From positions 2,094,158 to 2,158,157 of the forward strand of contig NC_013124.1 in assembly GCF_000023265.1 (NCBI RefSeq): 64,000 nucleotides of DNA, in the 5' to 3' direction. Both the position numbers and the translations under genes were made by a program. The notes under the pieces were generated by a model. That model saw only the letters and a list, made by a program, of their open reading frames with translations. It was not told the origin of the DNA and searched no databases. This DNA is from Acidimicrobium ferrooxidans DSM 10331 (GTDB lineage: Bacteria; Actinomycetota; Acidimicrobiia; Acidimicrobiales; Acidimicrobiaceae). Below are positions 45,186-54,900 of this stretch, piece after piece (the stretch's first letter is position 1; each line of letters begins with the position of its first letter).

Positions 45186-46366
45186 CGGTCCTCCTCCATC
45201 GGGCGCTGGAGCCAGTCCCGGATCTCGTCGCCGTGCTCGTCATGGGCCGGCGGAGGAAGGTCATAGCGTGGCGCCGTCTTCGAATAGATCACCGGGTGGC
45301 GCGTCTGGCGTACGGCGCGCGACCCCTCCCCCACCACGATGACAGGCTCGAGTCCGATGCGCTCGGCGAAGGCAACGCCCTCGGCCACGGTGTTGATCGG
45401 TCCGCACGGGACGCCGACGGCGGTGAGCCGCTCAAACCACGCGTCCGCACTGTCGTGACGGAGTTGGTGCTCAAGCAGTGGCCGCAGCTGTTCTCGATGA
45501 GCGGTGCGGTCGTCGGGGTGGGCAAAGCGCGGATCCTGGGCAAGTTCAGGCACGCCAAGGACGTCACAGAGACGAGCGAACTGGACGTCGTTGCCGATCG
45601 TGACGACGAGTTCACCCTCAGCCGTCGGGAACGGCTCATAGGGGAACAGACTCGGATGCGCGTTGCCCATGCGGCTCGGCACCACGCCGCCCGCGACGTA
45701 GGCGCTGGTCTGGTTCACCATGCCGGACAACGCCGAGGCGAAGAGGCTCGCCTCGAGGTGCTGGCCCTCGCCGGTCAACGTACGGTGATGGAGGGCGGCC
45801 AGTATCGCGATCGCCGTGTGCAGTCCTGTCATGACGTCGAACACCGAAATGCCCGAACGCAGCGCTGGGCCGTCAGGCTCTCCCGTCAAGCTCATCAACC
45901 CAGACATCGCCTGGACCACCAGGTCATAGCCGGGCAGTTCCCGCCCACCCTGACTCGTGCCAAAGCCGCTGATCGACGCGTAGACGACCGCGGGGTTCTC
46001 GGCCGCGACGTCCTCGTAGGCGAGGCCGAAGCGTGCCAATCCACCAGGCTTGAAGTTCTCGACGACGACATCAGCACGACGTGCGAGTTCCTGTGCGAGG
46101 GCACGATCGTCATCGTCCTTGAGGTCGAGAACGACCGACCGCTTGTTGCGGTTGATCGCAAGGTAGTACGTGGACGTCCCGTCGGCGGTGACCGGAGGCT
46201 TCCAAAAACGAGTCTCGTCGCCGGTCGGGCTCTCCACCTTGATCACCGTGGCACCGAGGTCGCCGAGGAGCATCGTGCAGTAGGGACCGGCGAGCACCCG
46301 CGAGAAGTCGGCGACCAGGAGGCCAGCAAGTGGCCCACGCCCTTGGTCCTGGTTGCGATCGTCCAC
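45182..46366 (-). CDS. Family III CoA transferase (CaiB/BaiF type)
   Basis: 394 aa. CaiB features: LLVADFSRVLAGPYCTMLLGDLG, GDETRFW, NRNKRSVVLDLK, and the catalytic aspartate in PGYDLVVQAMSG (about 165). Transfers CoA to an organic acid. First gene of the operon caiB-like, lyase, ligB-like, ligA-like; its promoter and operator lie just upstream, within the 3' end of the IclR gene. Confidence 0.88.
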   Translation of the reverse strand: MDDRNQDQGRGPLAGLLVADFSRVLAGPYCTMLLGDLGATVIKVESPTGDETRFWKPPVTADGTSTYYLAINRNKRSVVLDLKDDDDRALAQELARRADVVVENFKPGGLARFGLAYEDVAAENPAVVYASISGFGTSQGGRELPGYDLVVQAMSGLMSLTGEPDGPALRSGISVFDVMTGLHTAIAILAALHHRTLTGEGQHLEASLFASALSGMVNQTSAYVAGGVVPSRMGNAHPSLFPYEPFPTAEGELVVTIGNDVQFARLCDVLGVPELAQDPRFAHPDDRTAHREQLRPLLEHQLRHDSADAWFERLTAVGVPCGPINTVAEGVAFAERIGLEPVIVVGEGSRAVRQTRHPVIYSKTAPRYDLPPPAHDEHGDEIRDWLQRPMEEDR

Positions 46367-46446
46367 GCGAACTCACCTCGTTGCCACGCACCGCACGACG
46401 TCACGAACCCGCCGAACTCGGAGTCGACCCCGACGTGTCCGTAGAT

Positions 46447-46500
46447 CGGACGCCTGTCCGTCTTTGCGTGGATACTAAAGGTTCCCGGCGGTGCTGTCAA
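46447..46500 (-). promoter_or_regulatory. Promoter and IclR-type operator of the ring-cleavage operon
   Basis: Minus strand: -35 TTGACA (46495-46500), 17-bp spacer, -10 TAGTAT (46472-46477), then the dyad CGGAC-N4-GTCCG (46447-46460) 11 bp after the -10, over the expected start point. The promoter lies partly in the end of the IclR gene. The same dyad at 47433 marks the divergent amidohydrolase promoter. Confidence 0.75.
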
Positions 46501-47320
46501 GCGTCCGGGCCGAATGCAAGCCGTCACGCACCGCCAATGGCGCTGCCGCGATCCGAGCGACGTCGGCGTCGATGGCCTTGGCGGTCTCGATCAGTCTCGG
46601 GAGATGGTGCTCGAGCAACTCGTCCAGACTGGTCTCGGCAGCATGCACGTTCACGTTGACAGCCGCTACCACCTTGCCGTCTGGATCATGGAGTGCGACG
46701 GCGATGGAGCGAATACCCACGGCGAGCTCCTCGTCGGTGAGAGCCCAGCCCCGCTCGCGCACGTTGGCGAGCACGCGCCGCAGCTCCTCGAGGGCAGGGG
46801 CACGACGCGGCGTCACCGGAGAGCGCGACGGCACGGCCAGGGTGCGCTCCAGTTCGTCGTGGTCGAGATCGGCCAGCAGCACCTTGCCGAGTGACGTCAC
46901 GGAAGCCGGAAAGCGCGTCCCCACGGTCACCGCGATTGCCACGATCTTTGGCACCGCAACCCGGGCAACGTAGAGCACGTCCGAACCATCCAAGACAGCG
47001 ATCGAGGACGATTCCCTGGTCTCGGCCACCAACTGCTCGAGGTGAGGTCGCGCGACCTCCCAACGACTCCTCGCGAGCACCGACGCCGTGCCGAGATCCA
47101 GCACCCTCGGGGTCAGCTCATAACGCCCGTCGTCTCGTTGCCGAACGTAACCGAGTTCGGCCAACGTCGCCAGGATGCGGTGGGCGGTCGGACGCGCGAG
47201 ATGAGCTCGGGTCGCGAGCTCGACGAGGCTGGCTGGCTCGCCGCGACCGAACGCGAGAAGGACGTCGAGACCCCGGGCGAGCGACTCGACGAAGTCGGGG
47301 TTCTCGCTGCGTCTGACCAC
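46475..47320 (-). CDS. IclR-family transcriptional regulator
   Basis: 281 aa from the GTG at 47320 (GAGGGAGC ribosome site); a longer frame reaching 47716 is an artefact over the amidohydrolase. N-terminal winged helix (SLVELATRAHLARPTAHRIL, ATLAELGYVRQRDDGRYEL) and C-terminal GAF-like effector domain (SSSIAVLDGSDVLYVARVAV, SLGKVLLADLDHDELERTL, GIRSIAVALHDPDGKVVAAV). Positioned between the two units that share its probable operator, and thus likely the regulator of both. Confidence 0.85.
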   Translation of the reverse strand: MVRRSENPDFVESLARGLDVLLAFGRGEPASLVELATRAHLARPTAHRILATLAELGYVRQRDDGRYELTPRVLDLGTASVLARSRWEVARPHLEQLVAETRESSSIAVLDGSDVLYVARVAVPKIVAIAVTVGTRFPASVTSLGKVLLADLDHDELERTLAVPSRSPVTPRRAPALEELRRVLANVRERGWALTDEELAVGIRSIAVALHDPDGKVVAAVNVNVHAAETSLDELLEHHLPRLIETAKAIDADVARIAAAPLAVRDGLHSARTLDSTAGNL

Positions 47321-47389
47321 CGTGCTCCCTCTCGTCCGAGCCCAGAGGGAGCCTACTCGGTGCGCGCCTGCACGATCGATGCGAGGTCC

Positions 47390-47446
47390 TTGACGACAGA
47401 CGAGCGATGGTGCATACTTGCGCATCACCATACGGACACATGTCCG
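47390..47446 (+). promoter_or_regulatory. Promoter and IclR-type operator of the amidohydrolase gene
   Basis: -35 TTGACG (47390-47395), 17-bp spacer, -10 CATACT (47413-47418), then the dyad CGGACACATGTCCG (47433-47446, CGGAC-N4-GTCCG) 14 bp after the -10. Same geometry as at 46447-46500 on the other strand. Confidence 0.75.
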
Positions 47447-47495
47447 AAACTGCGGACCAGCAGCGACCGGTCCAGTGCCGACGAAGGGAGCGAGC

Positions 47496-49010
47496 ATGCG
47501 AACCAGCGAAGTCGTCCGCGAGCCGATGGTGCTGCGCGAGGGACTCGTCCTCACGATGAATCGGGCCCACGACGTGCTCGCCTCGACCGACGTGCTCGTC
47601 CGGAACGGACGGATCGAGGCGATCGGCCCGCGCCTCGAAGTGCCCGAGGGCACCCGAGAGATCGACGCTCGCGGCGGCATCATCATGCCCGGGATGATCG
47701 ACACCCACCGGCACATGTGGCAGACCGCAATGCGTGGCTACGGAGCAGACTGGACCTTAACGCAATACTTCGTGTGGTACTACCTCACCTGGGGCAAGCG
47801 GTTCCGTCCTGAGGACATCTGGGCAGGGAACTTCCTCAGCGCCCTCGAGGCGCTCGACGCCGGTGTGACGACCACGGTGGATTGGTCCCATGGACTCCAG
47901 ACCGTCGAGCACGCCGAGGCCGCCGCGGACGCCCTCGAGGAGGCTCCCGGACGGTTCGTCCTTGCCTACGGCAACATTCAACAGGGGCCATGGGAGTGGA
48001 CGACCGACCACGCGTTCCGCGCCTTCGTCGAGCGACGTTTCGGGGGCGGAGGCACCGAGCTCCTCGGGTTCCAGCTCGCGTTCGACGTCACCGGCGATCC
48101 GGCGTTCCCCGAGCGAGCCGCCTTCGAGGTTGCTCGAGATCTCGACGTCCCGGTCACCACACACGCTGGGGTCTGGGGTGCCACCAACGACGACGGAATC
48201 CGTCTGATGCACGAGCACGGGTTCATGACACCGCGGACCATCTACGTCCACGCCGCCACCCTGTCGCCGGACTCCTACCACCGCATCAGTGCAACCGGCG
48301 GCTGGGCATCGGTATCGACCGAGAGCGAACAGAGCGCCGGTCAGGGTTACCCGCCCACCTGGCAGCTGCGACGCTACGGTATCGGCGTCTCGCTCTCGAT
48401 GGACACCAGTGTGTGGTGGAGTGCCGACCTCTTCAGCGCGATGCGAGCCACTCTCGGCGCCGACCGCGCGCGCGAGCACCTCGAGGCGCACGCCCGCAAC
48501 GAAACCGTCACCAATCACCACCTGCGTGCCGAGCACGTGGTCGAATGGGCAACCATAGGTGGAGCTCGCGCACTGGGCCTCGACCACCTCATCGGCAGCA
48601 TCGAGATCGGCAAGCGCGCCGACCTCGTCGTCCTCAAGAATGACCACTCGCCAGCGATGACGCCGATCTTGCACCCCTACGGCCACGTAGCGTTCCAGGC
48701 CCAGCGAGCCGACGTTCACACCGTCATCGTCGACGGGGTTCTCGTCAAGGACGACCATCGGCTCGTCGGTGACCATCTCGCCCGAGCGCGACGCGGCGTC
48801 GACGAGACCGTGGCCTACCTCATGCAAGAGCTTGGTGACGAGGCATGGCTCGAAGGGATGCATCCGGCGATCCCGGAGCTCTCGGTCCTCGAGAACCCCT
48901 ATACCTACACCGAGTGGCGCAGCGAGAGCGCACGTTGGCGGGACCGCGGCGGCCCGGACACCTCCGAGCAGAACGCCGATGGCGGCACGCCCAAGCCGCC
49001 GTCTGCCTGA
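47496..49010 (+). CDS. Amidohydrolase-family metal hydrolase (aminohydrolase / ATZ-TRZ-like)
   Basis: 504 aa from the ATG at 47496 (AAGGGAGC ribosome site). Amidohydrolase fold: first metal ligands in GMIDTHRHMWQ, a later His in TTHAGVWG, and the C-terminal GLDHLIGSIEIGKRADLVVL of the cytosine-deaminase/TRZ group. The second active-site region lies in SMDTSVWW. Hydrolyses a C-N (or C-Cl/C-O) bond of a ring compound. Shares promoter layout and operator with the ring-cleavage operon, so it likely supplies the ring diol precursor. Confidence 0.8.
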   Translation: MRTSEVVREPMVLREGLVLTMNRAHDVLASTDVLVRNGRIEAIGPRLEVPEGTREIDARGGIIMPGMIDTHRHMWQTAMRGYGADWTLTQYFVWYYLTWGKRFRPEDIWAGNFLSALEALDAGVTTTVDWSHGLQTVEHAEAAADALEEAPGRFVLAYGNIQQGPWEWTTDHAFRAFVERRFGGGGTELLGFQLAFDVTGDPAFPERAAFEVARDLDVPVTTHAGVWGATNDDGIRLMHEHGFMTPRTIYVHAATLSPDSYHRISATGGWASVSTESEQSAGQGYPPTWQLRRYGIGVSLSMDTSVWWSADLFSAMRATLGADRAREHLEAHARNETVTNHHLRAEHVVEWATIGGARALGLDHLIGSIEIGKRADLVVLKNDHSPAMTPILHPYGHVAFQAQRADVHTVIVDGVLVKDDHRLVGDHLARARRGVDETVAYLMQELGDEAWLEGMHPAIPELSVLENPYTYTEWRSESARWRDRGGPDTSEQNADGGTPKPPSA

Positions 49011-49436
49011 CAGAGCCCGATAGCTCTGCCCACTGAGGTGGGCACTTGGCCTTCGACCGAGACCACCGGCTTGGGCGCACCAGCAGGTGCCCATGGGTCC
49101 CCCGTCGTCTGCTCCAGAGTGCCCACCCGGTGGACCACTGACCAGAGCTGCGACGACAATGGTCCGCAAGACCTGCCTGCACCGCGCAGCTCCAGACGTC
49201 ATCGATTGATGAGCTTGCAGGAAACCCGCGGCTGGTATCGACGGCCTCGAGGCCGACGGAACGACCTCACCCTCCGCACGCGGCAGCCCGCTCGCTCCGA
49301 CGAGAGGCCGACCACCCAGCGCCCTGCCATGACCGGGAGTCTGCCTGTCCTCGCTCGGGGCGAGGTCTTTGTACTCTACCACTATTTCGAAGCTGGAGAT
49401 ACACTGAGGAGCAGCACAAGCAGAAGGGAGACGGTC
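49011..49436 (+). other. Structured non-coding leader with mutually exclusive hairpins
   Basis: No convincing gene. GCCCAC-tgag-GTGGGC (49028-49043) forms a short hairpin 18 bp after the amidohydrolase stop, and its 3' arm GTGGGCAC (49038-49045) can instead pair with GTGCCCA at 49087-49093 or exactly with GTGCCCAC at 49119-49126. Such alternatives resemble an attenuator or riboswitch-like leader for the lipoprotein-exporter pair, or simply a terminator. Confidence 0.4.
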
Positions 49437-49904
49437 ATGCTCACGATGCATCGTGTTGCGCTCGCAGCGCTCATGGTCGCAGCGGGAGGAGCTTCGCTCA
49501 CCGCCTGCGGATCGACGACGACCTCCTCGAAGCCGACGACCACCAGTCCCACCGCAGCGATCAAGAAGAGCTACACCGACTTCTTCGCCGGCACGACGTC
49601 CGCCGCAACGAAGATCTCGCTCCTCCAGAACGGCAGAGAGTTCGCCGACATCATCGACGGCCAGGCTTCGTCGTCGCTCGCCAAGAGCGTGCAAGCAACC
49701 GTCCAGAAGGTGACGCTCACCTCCGGGACGACCGCACGCGTCGTCTACACCCTGGACGTCGGCGGACAGCCCGCACTGAAGAACCAGACCGGCGAGGCGG
49801 TCAAGGTCGGTGGCCACTGGCTCGTGGGTGATGGGAGCTTCTGTGGCCTCTTGGCGCTCGAGGGCGTGAAGAACGTACCTGGGTGCACGAGCACCGCTGG
49901 CTAA
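49437..49904 (+). CDS. Lipoprotein, MTB12/low-molecular-weight-antigen-like
   Basis: 155 aa from the ATG at 49437 (GAAGGGAGAC upstream). Signal with lipobox: ALMVAAGGASLTAC, Cys at about residue 24, then a Thr/Ser linker. The mature part (AAIKKSYTDFFAGTTSAATK, VKVGGHWLVGDGSFCGLLAL) resembles the MTB12-type NTF2-like domain of actinobacterial secreted antigens. Two Cys near the end may pair. Function unknown. It is 4 bp from the MFS exporter gene, so the two are co-transcribed. Confidence 0.8.
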   Translation: MLTMHRVALAALMVAAGGASLTACGSTTTSSKPTTTSPTAAIKKSYTDFFAGTTSAATKISLLQNGREFADIIDGQASSSLAKSVQATVQKVTLTSGTTARVVYTLDVGGQPALKNQTGEAVKVGGHWLVGDGSFCGLLALEGVKNVPGCTSTAG

Positions 49905-49908
49905 GACC

Positions 49909-51459
49909 GTGCATCCGTCGGCCCGCGCACGAGCGCTGGTGGTGCTCTGTGCGGTCATGTCCCTGACGTTCCTCGACACCACGATCGTCGCGGTTGCGCT
50001 CGCCAGCGTGCAGACCAGCCTGCACGCTGGCGTGGCCCAGTTGCAATGGGTGATCGGTGGCTATGCGCTCGCCTTCGGCGCGCTGATGCTGCCCTTCGGA
50101 GCGCTCGGGGATCGCTTCGGTCGGCGGCGCGCGATGCTCGTCGGTCTGGCACTCTTTGCTGTTGGATCTGCGACCGCTGCGCTTGCCCACTCACCCGCTC
50201 AGTTGATCGCCGCTCGCGTGGTCATGGGTGTCGGCGCTGCCGCCAGCGAGCCTGGGACGCTCTCGATCATTCGGCAGCTCTACACCGAGCCCGGCAGCCG
50301 CGCACGAGCACTCGGCGTGTGGTCCGCAGTAGCGGCACTCGCGCTCGCCGTCGGACCGGTCATCGGGGGAGTACTCGTCGGGATTGGAGGCTGGCCAGCG
50401 ATCTTCTGGTTCAATGTCGCCGCGAGCGTCGTCGTCATCGTGGTCACGGCCATCGTCATCCCCGAGAGTACGGACCCCGGTGTCGGGCGCATCGACTGGG
50501 GTGGAGCAGCACTCGGCCTGATCGCCATCGGTGGGGCGCTCTTCGGCGTCATCCAGGGCGAGGCACGCGGCTATGGCAACCCTCTCATCGTGGCGGTCTT
50601 CGTCGTGGCCGCCGTCGGTTTGGCCGTCTTCAGCGTCCTTGAGGCACACGTGCCGAACCCGATGCTCGACCTGCACTACCTTCGTCGACCAGGCTTCTCC
50701 GGGTCGCTGGTGCTGGCGTTCAGCGTGTACTTCTCGATCTTCGCGATCTTCTTCTTCACTGCCCTGTATCTGCAGATCGTCGAGGGCTACAGCGGCTACC
50801 GCATCGCGTCGGTGTTCCTCCCGATGGCGCTCGCCATGATCCTGACCTCGCTGGCCACCGGACGGTGGGTAGCGCGCATTGGCGTCGGCATGCCCATCGC
50901 ACTGGGATCACTGCTCGCCGGCCTCGGCGTGCTCGGTGCCGACGTCGGCCTCAGCGGCAGCACGCATCCATTGGTGCTCGCCCTCTCCCTCACCGTGGCT
51001 GGACTCGGCTTCGGCACCACCGTCGTTCCGGTCACGAGTATCGCGCTCGCCGTCGTACCGCAGCAGCACTCAGGCATGGCCGCTGCGTCCACAAACACCG
51101 CACGAGCCCTCGGCGTGATCGCGAGCGTCTCGGTTCTCGGCTCGTACCTCAATGCCCAGCTCACCAGTGGCCTTGGTACCAAGCTCGCCCGACTCGGGGT
51201 CCCACCGGTCTTCCGCCACGTGGTGATCAGCGCGGTCGAGACGGGCGGCGTCCCCGGTGGCTCGAGCATTGCGGCCGACACCAAAACGTTCGGGCCTCTC
51301 GTCGCCAAGGTCGTCACAGCTGCCTACGGAGCATTTCATCGAGGTCTCACCATCTCATTGATCATCGCTGGCGCGCTCATCATCGTCTCGGGCGTCTTGA
51401 GCGCCGTCGCGGTGCGAGGTGCGCGGACGCGCCCCGACGGCGAGACGTCCCAGGCGTAG
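49909..51459 (+). CDS. MFS multidrug exporter, DHA2 (14-helix) family
   Basis: 516 aa, GTG start. The antiporter motifs are visible: LDTTIVAVALASVQ in helix 1 (DHA2 motif), GALGDRFGRRRAML (motif A), and ARVVMGVGAAASEPGTLSII (motif C region). Fourteen hydrophobic helices are predicted by eye. Exports drugs or metabolites using proton force. Its operon partner is a lipoprotein. Confidence 0.92.
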   Translation: MHPSARARALVVLCAVMSLTFLDTTIVAVALASVQTSLHAGVAQLQWVIGGYALAFGALMLPFGALGDRFGRRRAMLVGLALFAVGSATAALAHSPAQLIAARVVMGVGAAASEPGTLSIIRQLYTEPGSRARALGVWSAVAALALAVGPVIGGVLVGIGGWPAIFWFNVAASVVVIVVTAIVIPESTDPGVGRIDWGGAALGLIAIGGALFGVIQGEARGYGNPLIVAVFVVAAVGLAVFSVLEAHVPNPMLDLHYLRRPGFSGSLVLAFSVYFSIFAIFFFTALYLQIVEGYSGYRIASVFLPMALAMILTSLATGRWVARIGVGMPIALGSLLAGLGVLGADVGLSGSTHPLVLALSLTVAGLGFGTTVVPVTSIALAVVPQQHSGMAAASTNTARALGVIASVSVLGSYLNAQLTSGLGTKLARLGVPPVFRHVVISAVETGGVPGGSSIAADTKTFGPLVAKVVTAAYGAFHRGLTISLIIAGALIIVSGVLSAVAVRGARTRPDGETSQA

Positions 51460-51517
51460 TCGAGGCCCAACCACCGGGCGACCCCGAGCTGTGCTCGAGG
51501 CCGCCCGAAGTGCGAGC

Positions 51518-51754
51518 TCAGGCCGTGGTCGCCGACGACGTCGTCGCCGACGTTCCGGTATGAGCCGGGCACGGGTTGGTGGTCGTGGATGGCGTGGTCG
51601 TGGTGGTCGTCGGCGTCGTCGACGAACTCAGCTGGACGACTGTTCCGGTCGTCGGTGCGGCCATCGACTGCGCGATGGCGAAACCGACACCGCCACCAGC
51701 GATCGCCGCTCCCGCGACGCCGAGACGGATCAGGACTCTCCGAGACAGGGTCAC
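51518..51754 (-). CDS. Small exported protein with Tat-like signal and Thr-rich tail
   Basis: 78 aa from the GTG at 51754, preceded by GGAGGTAGAGGGAGC, which is why this start is chosen over the upstream ATG. SRRVLIRLGVAGAAIAGGG is a twin-arginine-type signal; the mature part is a short Thr/Ser/Pro stretch (SSSTTPTTTTTTPSTTTNP). No function recognised. Confidence 0.6.
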   Translation of the reverse strand: MTLSRRVLIRLGVAGAAIAGGGVGFAIAQSMAAPTTGTVVQLSSSTTPTTTTTTPSTTTNPCPAHTGTSATTSSATTA

Positions 51755-51908
51755 GCTCCCTCTACCTCCTTCATTGTGTCTGTTGCTGGTGCCCGCAGGC
51801 ACGCCGATGGGTCATCGGCACCCCCATCCTCGCGTATGGGCCTGGGAGCGAGTCCAGCTCGACCATGGAAGCAGGCAAGAGGCCACGCGCGACTCGCGCT
51901 GCCTTCGA

Positions 51909-54900
51909 TCACTCTCCGACCGCTCGACGATGAAGCTCAGCCATGGCCGCGGTAGCTCGCTGCGCCTGTGCATACCATCCGCCCCGTCGAAGCAGTTCGT
52001 CGTGGGTGCCGTCCTCCAGGATGCTTCCGGCACCCACGACGACGATCCGATCCATGCGCTCGGCACTGTGGAGGCGATGCGCGATCATGACCGTCGTGCG
52101 GCCGGCGCCGGCACGCTCGATGCCAGCGTGCACGCGAGCGTCGAGCTCGGGATCGAGGTTCGACGTCGCTTCATCGAGGAGCAAGATCGCGGGATCGATG
52201 AGGACGGCTCTCGCAAGACACACGAGTTGGCGCTCCCCCGCCGCCAGCGCGCGACCACGCTCGCCCACGACCTGGTCGTAGCCGTCCGGCAGTGCAGCGA
52301 TGACGTCATGGGCACCGACGGCTCGCGCTGCGGCCTCGACGTCGTCGTCGCTGGCCCAGGGTGCACCGAACGTGATGTTGTCCCGAATCGTGCCTGAGAA
52401 GAGGAACGGCTCCTGGGGGACGTAGCCGACCCGGCTGCGGAACCACGCAAGGTCCAAGGCTCGCAGATCCGTGCCGTCGAGGCGCACCGCGCCTTGCGAG
52501 GGATCGACGAAGCGAACCAGCAGCTTCATGAGGGTCGACTTACCGGCGCCTGTCTCACCCACCACCGCGACGTGCTGGCCCGCTGGGATCGCGAGCGAGC
52601 AGTCACGAAGCGCGGGGCGCTGAACCCCCGGGTAGGCGAACCACACCCGATCGAGTTCGATGCTCCCTCGGATCCGGGTGGGTCGACTCGCGTTCGGGCT
52701 GGAGCGGATGCTCGGTTGCTCGTCGAGGAGCGAGTTGATCTTGCGCAGTCCGGCCCTCGCTCGCTGGTACGCGTCGAAGGTTTGTGCGAGCTGTTGGACG
52801 GGCGCGAACAGCTGCGTGATGTAGAGCAAGAACGCGACCAGCACGCCGACTTCGATCACATGGCCACGCACCAGCCCACTCCCCACCCAGAGGACACCGG
52901 CGGTCACCACCACACTGGTAAGGTCCGCGAGGGCCACGTAGATCGCCTGGACACCAAGAGCGGTCAAGCTGGCGTTGCGATAGGCAATCCCCAGCCGTCG
53001 AAACGTCGCGAGACCAGCCTCCTCCTGACCGAGGGCCTGGACGACTTGCACGCCAGCGATGCTCTCTTGGAAATGCGCGTTCACCGCGGCCACGTGTTCG
53101 CGCTGCCGGTCGTAGGCGCGCTGAGCGATGGCTCGATACACCACGGTCGCGACCACGAGCACCGGCACGGCGACCAGTGCGACCAACGCGAGACGCGGCT
53201 CGAGTGCGACGAGCACGACCGCAATCACCACGACCGTCGCGATCCCCACGATGGCACTGACCAAGCCGTTCTGGAGCAGCTGCGACATGGTCTCGACGTC
53301 GCTGGTCAGCCGGGTGACGAGCCGACCGCTCGGCTCCCGTTCGAAGACGTCGATACCGAGCCGCTGTAGGTGCGAGAACAGTCGGAGCCGCAGCTCGAAG
53401 AGCATCGACTCCCCCACACGGCCCGTCTGGACAGTCTCGGCCCACTGATCGATCCAACCGATCAACGCGACCGCGAGGAGTCCGAGCGCGGCGAGCACAA
53501 CCGTGATGCCACTGTGGGCGAGCATGCCTCCGTCGATACCACTTCGCACGATGAGGGGGCCGATGACCCCCGAAGCGGTGTCGATGGCGACGAGTGCCAA
53601 CGCGAGCACGAGGCCGAAGCGCCAGCCGGAGAGAAACGTGCCGAGTCGGATGCGACCCTCGCCAGGTGGCTGTGTCCACCGGGGCCGCTGCGGCTCATCA
53701 CGAGTCGGGGGGAGGTGCGCGATGAGCTCGCCGACCCAAGGCGGCACGTCACCCAGGCTCCGAGCAGCTGCGAGGCGACGCCGACCAGAACCACTCGCCT
53801 CGACGATCTGTCGCTTGGGGGACACCGCCTCGATCTCGACATCAGAGCCATCCCCACCATCGAGAAATCGGCGCACCCACGACGACATCGCGGCGACACG
53901 GGCAACCGAACCGTCAGCGACGACACAGCCCTGCTCCAACACCACCACACGATCGACCAAGGAGACGACAGAGGCACGGTGCGACACGACGATCACCGTC
54001 GGGCGCTCTGGCAGCGCCCGGATCGACGCGATGATGCGCTCCTCGGTCGTCGGATCGATGGCCGAGGTCGCGTCGTCGAGCACGAGCACGTGCGGGCGCA
54101 TGACGAGTGCACGCGCAAGCGCGAGGCGTTGGCGCTGACCTCCTGAGAGTGTCACTCCGCCTTCGCCGATCTGGGTGTCGAACCCGTCAGGCAAGGCCTC
54201 GATGAACTCCAGGGCGCCCGCCCGTCCACAGGCCTCACGAACCTCGGCCTCCGACGCATCCGGGCAACCGAAACGAACGTTGTCGACCACCGTGCCGGCC
54301 AGCAGGACGCTCTCCTCGAAGACCATGCTCACGCGGCGCCGTAGCTCGGCGAGCGACACCGAGCGGACGTCGACGCCGCCAACGAGCACCGCGCCCCCCG
54401 AGACCTCGGCCAACCGCGGCAACAACGTGCAGAGCGTGGTCTTCCCGGATCCCGACGGGCCGAGGATCGCGACCATCTCACCAGCCGCGATCTCGAGATC
54501 GACCCCTGCGAGCACTTCGTGCGTCCCCCCACGTAGCGCCGTGACGCCCCGTACGCTGACACGGCGAGCGTCGCGTGGAAGTGGCAGTGGGTGCGGCACC
54601 TCGGTGATGCCAGGTTCGATCGAGAGGAGTTGGTCAATCCGTTCGAAGCCTGCTCGCGCCTGCTGGCCGACGACGAGGATGCCGGCCACCATGCGCGCGG
54701 GCGCCGCGAGCTGCGTCAGGTAGCTCGCGAAGGCGACGAACGTCCCGATCGTGACGTCGCCGTTCAACGCAAGCAGACCGCCGAGGGCGAGAATGCCTGC
54801 CTGCACGAGCTGCGGTATCGCCTGGAGCTCAGCGGTGACCCAGGCGCGCAGCCTGATGTTGCGAAGCCTCGACGCGTAGAGCGCACGCGCGCCATCGACG

